The notes under the pieces: model-generated
Databases searched by the model: none
Seen by the model: the letters and a program-made list of their open reading frames with translations, nothing else
What the model was told of the DNA's origin: nothing
Part shown: positions 32,201 through 35,304 of the stretch, piece by piece
Layout: each line of letters starts with the position of its first letter
Numbering within the stretch: position 1 is the stretch's first letter
Translations under genes and position numbers: made by a program
Assembly: GCA_017517385.1 (NCBI GenBank)
Contig: JAFWZG010000007.1
Coordinates: forward strand, 1-35,304
Direction of reading: 5' to 3'
Length of the DNA stretch: 35,304 bases
Source of the DNA: Akkermansia sp.
Lineage (GTDB): Bacteria; Verrucomicrobiota; Verrucomicrobiia; Verrucomicrobiales; Akkermansiaceae

Positions 32201-32452
32201 GCCTTCATTCTGGGCTGTGTGCCGCTCCTGCTTTCCAGTGGTTCCGGTGCCTTGGCCCGAAACGCCATCGGCGTGGTGGTGGTGGCTGGTATGACGGTGG
32301 CCACTCTTGTGGGTGTGTTCCTCATTCCCTGTTCCTATGTCTTCATCATGCGCCTCTTCCGCATTACCTTCAAGAAGAAGACTCTTGCTGAGGATCCGGA
32401 TGAGGAAGGCGCCCGCCGCTACCTCGTGGAGCATGAAAATGAGGTAATCTAA
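29213..32452 (+). CDS. RND multidrug efflux pump, HAE1 (AcrB) family
   Basis: Proton-driven inner-membrane exporter of drugs and other amphiphiles, 1079 residues, normal for the family, with 12 transmembrane helices and two large periplasmic loops. The N terminus MSAYFIKHPVIATVIAVLTTVLG and the following QYPEITPRTINLTAVYPGADAQAV are HAE1 hallmarks. The proton relay is intact: Asp405 and Asp406 in LVVDDAIVVVEAV (TM4) and Lys957 in LAAKNAILIVEFAN (TM10). Porter-domain repeats (PTEVLNSGITIRQQPG and VPGVGEVTVYGAGRYAIRIWL) are in place. The C terminus is a short acidic tail. It works as a trimer with the adaptor before it and the outer-membrane factor after it. Substrates cannot be read; MarR control suggests small aromatic or phenolic compounds. 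Confidence 0.98.
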   Translation: MSAYFIKHPVIATVIAVLTTVLGVVCMMNLPIEQYPEITPRTINLTAVYPGADAQAVADSVGTPIERQMNGVNHMDYMTSVSSNNGVYNLQIVFEPGSDTDLDQVLTNMRYGQAQSQVPTEVLNSGITIRQQPGLPLMLYSLTSPDGSYDSVDLANYAQVKLLDEIKRVPGVGEVTVYGAGRYAIRIWLNTVKMSHFGISVNEVQGAIRQQNVTNPGGKVGADPVPDGQECTITIRTEGRLSTPEQFEQIIVRQRGDEVVYLKDIATIELGSADYSVTGRLNRRPAASVVIFQSPGSNAIETVDRVSALLASKALPPGIEGNVSLDTTTSVRYSIEEIKQTFIEAIVLVALVVFLFLQSWRATAIPLIAVPVSLISTFCVFPLLGFTLNTISLLGMVLAIGLVVDDAIVVVEAVQHHIEKGLNPRMASFAAMQEVSGPVIAIALVLAAVFLPSLMLEGITGTLFKQFAITIAISMLISAFNALTLSPALCALMLKSKEENNTMPKNVLRRIVFKLNHGIAKPFFRVFNKCYDCTASVYTRICGGLARKLIISMPLLLLFWVAIKPVSDEVPGAFLPDEDQGFLLAALVMKPETSLQRAMVQAQRFEDALGGSADNPDPAIKNLTAVVGINILNMVQTPGAAIAFVQLKDWSEREESAEEVQKRLSARCAQAGLDGISMVLIPPAIPGVGTANGVTMVLTDLEGQGVEFLYQQVQKFNQAAAARKEVALCRDMMMADVPQRHISLDRAKCQKFGVNISDAYGVLASYYGSSFVNFFNAFGQQWQVFMQARGEDRVSLDQMKGFFVINNRGERVPLDAIVSISEIADTEFVMHHNGYNAAKLNVMPRPGVSTQQLMVAMEEVFEETMDKTKVGMDYQDMSFQENKVRNSTGLGTIFLMSGFFAFLILVALYEKWTLPISVFMTVPIAVLGAYMGLYVWELDLTLYAQVGLIMLVGLAAKNAILIVEFANLEMERGKSLMESTLTAARLRLRPIIMTSFAFILGCVPLLLSSGSGALARNAIGVVVVAGMTVATLVGVFLIPCSYVFIMRLFRITFKKKTLAEDPDEEGARRYLVEHENEVI

Positions 32453-32498
32453 ACTTTCTCAACTTCTTTTCTTAACTCTTAATCCCCCATAATAAAAT

Positions 32499-33893
32499 AT
32501 GAGAAAAAGCGCATTAATGACCCTTGCCGGTGCTGTGGTGCTCACTACGGCCTGTACACTCGGCCCGAGCTGGGAAAAACCGCAGATGGAAGTACCTGCC
32601 GTATTCCGCGGAGCCGGTGTAGGTGATGGTAATATGGCGGATCTGCCTTGGCAGGCTGTCATGAAAGACCGCAACCTTCAGGCCCTGCTGACGGATGTTT
32701 TCAATAACAATCGTAACCTCGAGTCCCTTCAGCATAATGTGGAAGCGGCTCGCCAGTATGTCACCGTAGCTCGTGCGCCCATCTTCCCTTGGTTTGGGTA
32801 CAGTGCTTCTACCTCCAAGGGTATGAACTCTGCCGGCGGTGCCAACATCACGAATACCGGCAGTGTTACCACGAACCCCGGCTCTGCAGCGCTGAGCGCT
32901 AGCTGGGAGATTGATATTTGGGGTAAGACTCGCCGTGAGGTGGAAGGCGCAGAGGCCTCCGCTCAGGAAGCCCAAGAGCAGCTTAATAACCTCCGCATTT
33001 CCCTGATGCGCCAGGTGGCTACCGGCTATCTCCAGCTTATCATGCTGGATGAGCAGTTGCGCATTACTCGCAATAGCGTGGAGTCCTACAGCGATACGCT
33101 GAAGCTCTTCAACGACCAGCTGCAGGAAGGTGTGGTAGACCGCTTGCAGGTGGCTAGCGCTCAGGCCGCTCTCGCCTCTGCTCAGGCTGAGGCTCCTGCT
33201 TTGGAAATGCAGATTGCTGCGCTGGAGAACTCGCTCTCTGTGCTGGCCGGTCGTATGCCCGGCCGTATTGCCCGCAGCGGCTCTCTGCGCTCCTATATGA
33301 ATGCCTCCCGTGTGGCTCCCGGCATCCCGGCAGATGTCCTTTCCCGCCGCCCGGATATCCGCGCTAAGGAGCAGGCCATGCGCGCCGCAAATGCTGATGT
33401 AGGCGTGGCAATCGCCAGCTACTTCCCCTCCATTAGCCTTACCGGTGCCGCCGGTTATGCCTCCTCTGATTTGCGCCATTCCGTCTTCGGCCGCAGACAC
33501 GGCTGGGGAATAGGTGCTAACCTTACCGGTCCTCTCTTCCAGGCCGGCCGTCTCAGTGCCACGGAAAATGCCCGCCGTGAGGCTTTCCTTGCCGCTAAGG
33601 CTGAATATGAGCAGACGGTGCTGAGTGCCATGGCTGAGGTGGCCACCACTCTGGTGCAGCGTGAAAAGCTTCGTGAAGCCATTGCTCGTCAGGAGGCCGC
33701 TGTGGCCGCTTATGAGCAGAGCGTGAACCTCGCTAAGGATCGTTATTCTGCGGGTTATTCCGCCTACTTCGAGGTGCTGGATAACCAGCTGCGCCTCTTC
33801 CCGGCTCAGAAGCAGCTCGCTTCTTACCGTTATCAGTATGCCGCCTGCATTCCCACTCTGTACACGCAGCTGGGTGGCGGCTGGCAGAATTAA
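32499..33893 (+). CDS. Outer-membrane efflux lipoprotein (OprM/NodT family)
   Basis: 464 residues. The signal peptide has lipobox LTTAC (Cys19) and the OprM/NodT start TLGPSWEKPQMEVPAVF. Two outer-membrane efflux repeats follow, each with long helices: NNNRNLESLQHNVEAARQYVTVARAP and NADVGVAIASYFPSISLTGAAGYAS. The ASWEIDIWGKTRREVEGAEASAQEA and DVLSRRPDIRAKEQAMRAANADVG blocks are diagnostic of this group. It forms the trimeric exit tunnel for the RND pump. The gene starts 46 bases after the pump gene and ends in a strong terminator, so the operon is marR-adaptor-pump-tunnel. Confidence 0.96.
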   Translation: MRKSALMTLAGAVVLTTACTLGPSWEKPQMEVPAVFRGAGVGDGNMADLPWQAVMKDRNLQALLTDVFNNNRNLESLQHNVEAARQYVTVARAPIFPWFGYSASTSKGMNSAGGANITNTGSVTTNPGSAALSASWEIDIWGKTRREVEGAEASAQEAQEQLNNLRISLMRQVATGYLQLIMLDEQLRITRNSVESYSDTLKLFNDQLQEGVVDRLQVASAQAALASAQAEAPALEMQIAALENSLSVLAGRMPGRIARSGSLRSYMNASRVAPGIPADVLSRRPDIRAKEQAMRAANADVGVAIASYFPSISLTGAAGYASSDLRHSVFGRRHGWGIGANLTGPLFQAGRLSATENARREAFLAAKAEYEQTVLSAMAEVATTLVQREKLREAIARQEAAVAAYEQSVNLAKDRYSAGYSAYFEVLDNQLRLFPAQKQLASYRYQYAACIPTLYTQLGGGWQN

Positions 33894-33919
33894 GCGCTTT
33901 TCTACCACCTGAAAATAAA

Positions 33920-33952
33920 GTAGAGCTCCGTCTTTCGGAGCTCTGCTTTTTT
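33920..33952 (+). terminator. Intrinsic terminator of the RND operon
   Basis: AGAGCTCCG (33922-33930) pairs with CGGAGCTCT (33936-33944) around TCTTT, followed by GC and six T residues. Confidence 0.9.
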
Positions 33953-34144
33953 ATGACGATTCTGCGCCCTTTCCTGAGCCTTTAGATGAGGCTTGCTATC
34001 CCTTATGCCCTTCTGGCTGGTAAGGGGACAGAGCAGGCATAGAGCGCGTGGAATACAGGGGAGGGGAGTAGCTTCTTGTGTGCTTCTGAGAGACGGCGGA
34101 ATACCCGCCGCCTTGTTCTTGCGAGGATGATTAAGCCGCATATA
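33953..34144. other. Intergenic region with two weak hairpins
   Basis: About 190 bases between the RND terminator and the next terminator. CCCTTA / TAAGGG arms (about 34000-34026) and CGGCGG (34094-34099) / CCGCCG (34105-34110) could form hairpins. No open frame here is convincing. A small RNA is possible but not shown. Confidence 0.35.
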
Positions 34145-34178
34145 AAAAACGCGCAGAGAAGTCTCTCTGCGCGTTTTT
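34145..34178. terminator. Bidirectional terminator of the prepilin-like gene
   Basis: AAAAACGCGCAGAGA (34145-34159) pairs perfectly with 34164-34178 over 15 bases around a four-base loop. T-runs stand on both sides. It lies just after the stop of the minus-strand gene at 34201. Confidence 0.9.
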
Positions 34179-34200
34179 GATGAATGGTGTAAGGGGGGCT

Positions 34201-34956
34201 TTACAGCTCGGGAGTCACAACGACGTAGTTCGGGGCTGTAGCATTGCCGCGGCGGCTCTCAGGGAAGGGAGAGTAGTTATCAGTGAATACGCTGCGGGAT
34301 TCATCCTCAGCATCTTCGGTCAGCTTGTCCTTCAGGTCAACGGTAGAACCGTCGATGCGTACCATGAAGGCGTGAGCGTAGAAGAGGTCGCGGTTGAAGT
34401 AAAGCTTGTCACCGGGGATGGGGTTAGCGGTGGAGGGCACGCAGGAAAAAGCGAGCGGTACGCCGCTGGGGGTATCAGCCACGGAGCGGAGACCGGGAGC
34501 GTCCTCAGCATTGTTGCTTTCCTTGCGGAGCACGTAGGCGAAAGCATTTTCGCCACGGGCAAGGCACTGGCCATTAGCGATACGGCCATCGGGCTCACGG
34601 GTGCCGGCGTGCTTGGCGAAGAAGGTTGTCTCGGAGGTGCTGCTGCCGTAGAAGAGCTGGCGCAGGTAGGCGTTGGACTTAGCACCGGTGAGTTCACCGA
34701 AGTCCAAATCTGCGTGCTCTGTGCGGAGGTTCTCAGCGGTAGCATCACAGGGATACTGGCCGTTCTCCTGACGGAAGGTGAAGAGCATCTTCTGCAGCTG
34801 GCTCAGGTTGGAGCTAGCCTGCTGGCGGTCACCGTCGTTCATGTGCTCCATGATGGGGCCATAACCCACTGCTGCCAGAGAGGCAAGAATGGCGATAACC
34901 ACCATAAGCTCAATCAGGGTGAACCCTTTTTTCTGTCTGTTAAGTTGAATTTTCAT
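34201..34956 (-). CDS. Prepilin-like protein with N-terminal methylation motif
   Basis: 251 residues. The N-terminal QKKGFTLIELMVVIAILASLAAVGY (about 8-32) is the type IV pilin/type II pseudopilin leader: a basic stretch, Gly before Phe1, Glu at +5, then a hydrophobic helix. Cleavage and methylation by a prepilin peptidase are expected. The rest is a globular domain with QKMLFTFRQENGQYPCDA, as in type II secretion G-like proteins, which often carry a Tyr-Pro or NGxYP motif here. No pilus assembly gene lies next to it, so it may be one of several scattered pseudopilins. The ATG at 34956 was chosen; in-frame codons before it lie in the leader and -10 region. Promoter TTGCAA/TATACA upstream. Confidence 0.85.
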   Translation of the reverse strand: MKIQLNRQKKGFTLIELMVVIAILASLAAVGYGPIMEHMNDGDRQQASSNLSQLQKMLFTFRQENGQYPCDATAENLRTEHADLDFGELTGAKSNAYLRQLFYGSSTSETTFFAKHAGTREPDGRIANGQCLARGENAFAYVLRKESNNAEDAPGLRSVADTPSGVPLAFSCVPSTANPIPGDKLYFNRDLFYAHAFMVRIDGSTVDLKDKLTEDAEDESRSVFTDNYSPFPESRRGNATAPNYVVVTPEL

Positions 34957-34982
34957 GCTATATGCGTTGTGTTGACTTCTTA

Positions 34983-35011
34983 TGTATACCATGAACACCA
35001 CGCCGTTGCAA
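34983..35011 (-). promoter_or_regulatory. Promoter of the prepilin-like gene
   Basis: On the minus strand: TTGCAA (35006-35011), a 17-base spacer and TATACA (34983-34988). The leader would be about 20 bases and has no Shine-Dalgarno. Confidence 0.6.
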
Positions 35012-35081
35012 GCGGTAAATGCATTTTTTTCTTAAAAAACAGGTTTTTACCGTAATAGAATGGGGGACTTTTTTACCTGAT

Positions 35082-35122
35082 ATAAAAAAAATCCGCGCGG
35101 AGCAGGAGTGCTTCCGCGCGGA
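35082..35122 (-). terminator. Terminator of a minus-strand unit entering from the right edge
   Basis: TCCGCGCGGA (35092-35101) pairs with the same self-complementary sequence at 35113-35122. Read on the minus strand it is followed by eight T residues (35084-35091). Confidence 0.8.
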
Positions 35123-35146
35123 ATGTATGATGTTAAAAATAATGCT

Positions 35147-35302
35147 TTAGTTCCGGCCAAGGTCACATGTGTCCCAAAGTTTGGGGGAATATAGCCATTG
35201 TGTACACAAAATCAGCGTGTTTTGCCGAATTCTCCTTGGCCGGGTATCATACAGCCCGTTCATTGGCACAATTTTTCTTTTATCCCAACATCGGCGTAAG
35301 CC
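35147..35302 (-). other. Open frame from the right edge, possibly the end of a gene
   Basis: A minus-strand frame is open from the window edge for 51 codons and stops with TAA at 35147, 25 bases before the terminator at 35122. The peptide end (LWDTCDLGRN) is not one I recognise. A 10-bp inverted repeat (CCGGCCAAGG at 35153, CCTTGGCCGG at 35234) lies inside it, so this may instead be a structured RNA or element end. Confidence 0.2.
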
Positions 35303-35304
35303 GC

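Noticed and set aside
31517..32434. 305-codon minus-strand frame inside the RND pump gene
   Set aside because: Antisense shadow, His/Gly-rich; the pump reading frame is unambiguous.
32514..33908. 464-codon open frame on the minus strand covering the whole outer-membrane factor gene
   Set aside because: The plus strand encodes a clear OprM-type lipoprotein. The long antisense frame follows from its codon choice.

Overview
The window looks like a chromosomal piece of a gut Verrucomicrobiota of the Akkermansia type. This rests on two secreted proteins ending in a PEP-CTERM tail with the form PEPxTxxLxLLALAGLxARRRRR, a moderately GC-rich genome, almost no Shine-Dalgarno sequences, and a housekeeping set (recQ, ispF, polA, aroB, rpsP) in an arrangement unlike Proteobacteria or Bacteroidetes. 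The taxon is an inference; no rRNA or tRNA gene is visible.

Layout. 1-2620: two PEP-CTERM surface proteins with hairpins and AT-rich spacers. 2800-4000: a short-chain dehydrogenase and a small exported membrane protein. 4201-6466: RecQ helicase with its own sigma70-type promoter. 6467-8620: an AT-rich, gene-poor stretch leading into an IS66-type transposase that kept its ends but lost its catalytic core. 8631-12453: minus-strand operon polA-ispF-pncC. 12536-16279: an exported transglutaminase-like/discoidin protein overlapping a secreted thioredoxin-fold protein. 16296-17968: three-gene minus operon (multi-pass membrane protein, L,D-transpeptidase-like protein, small membrane protein). 18020-22676: a small membrane protein facing a minus operon aroB - two tandem M29 aminopeptidases - metallophosphoesterase. 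22710-25966: two membrane-anchored ankyrin proteins, then a lipoprotein with a possible lysozyme-like core. 26020-26457: rpsP. 26500-33952: three small DNA-binding proteins, the last of which leads a complete RND efflux operon (MarR regulator, adaptor, pump, outer-membrane factor). 34201-35011: a prepilin-like protein.

How it works together. The clearest system is the efflux locus. A near-identical ATGAAG...CTTCAT palindrome sits in the promoter of the marR-RND operon and in the promoter of the neighbouring AP2-like gene, so MarR probably controls both. A second operator, built of TTAACATT half sites, overlaps the -35 box of the divergent winged-helix gene.

The most unexpected genome-wide signal is at the starts. 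For nine genes a good -35/-10 pair ends only 6 to 9 bases before the start codon, which predicts leaderless or almost leaderless mRNAs. That pattern also settles several start codons (aroB, the first ankyrin protein, the lipoprotein, the winged-helix gene). I saw no CRISPR array, phage or defence island.
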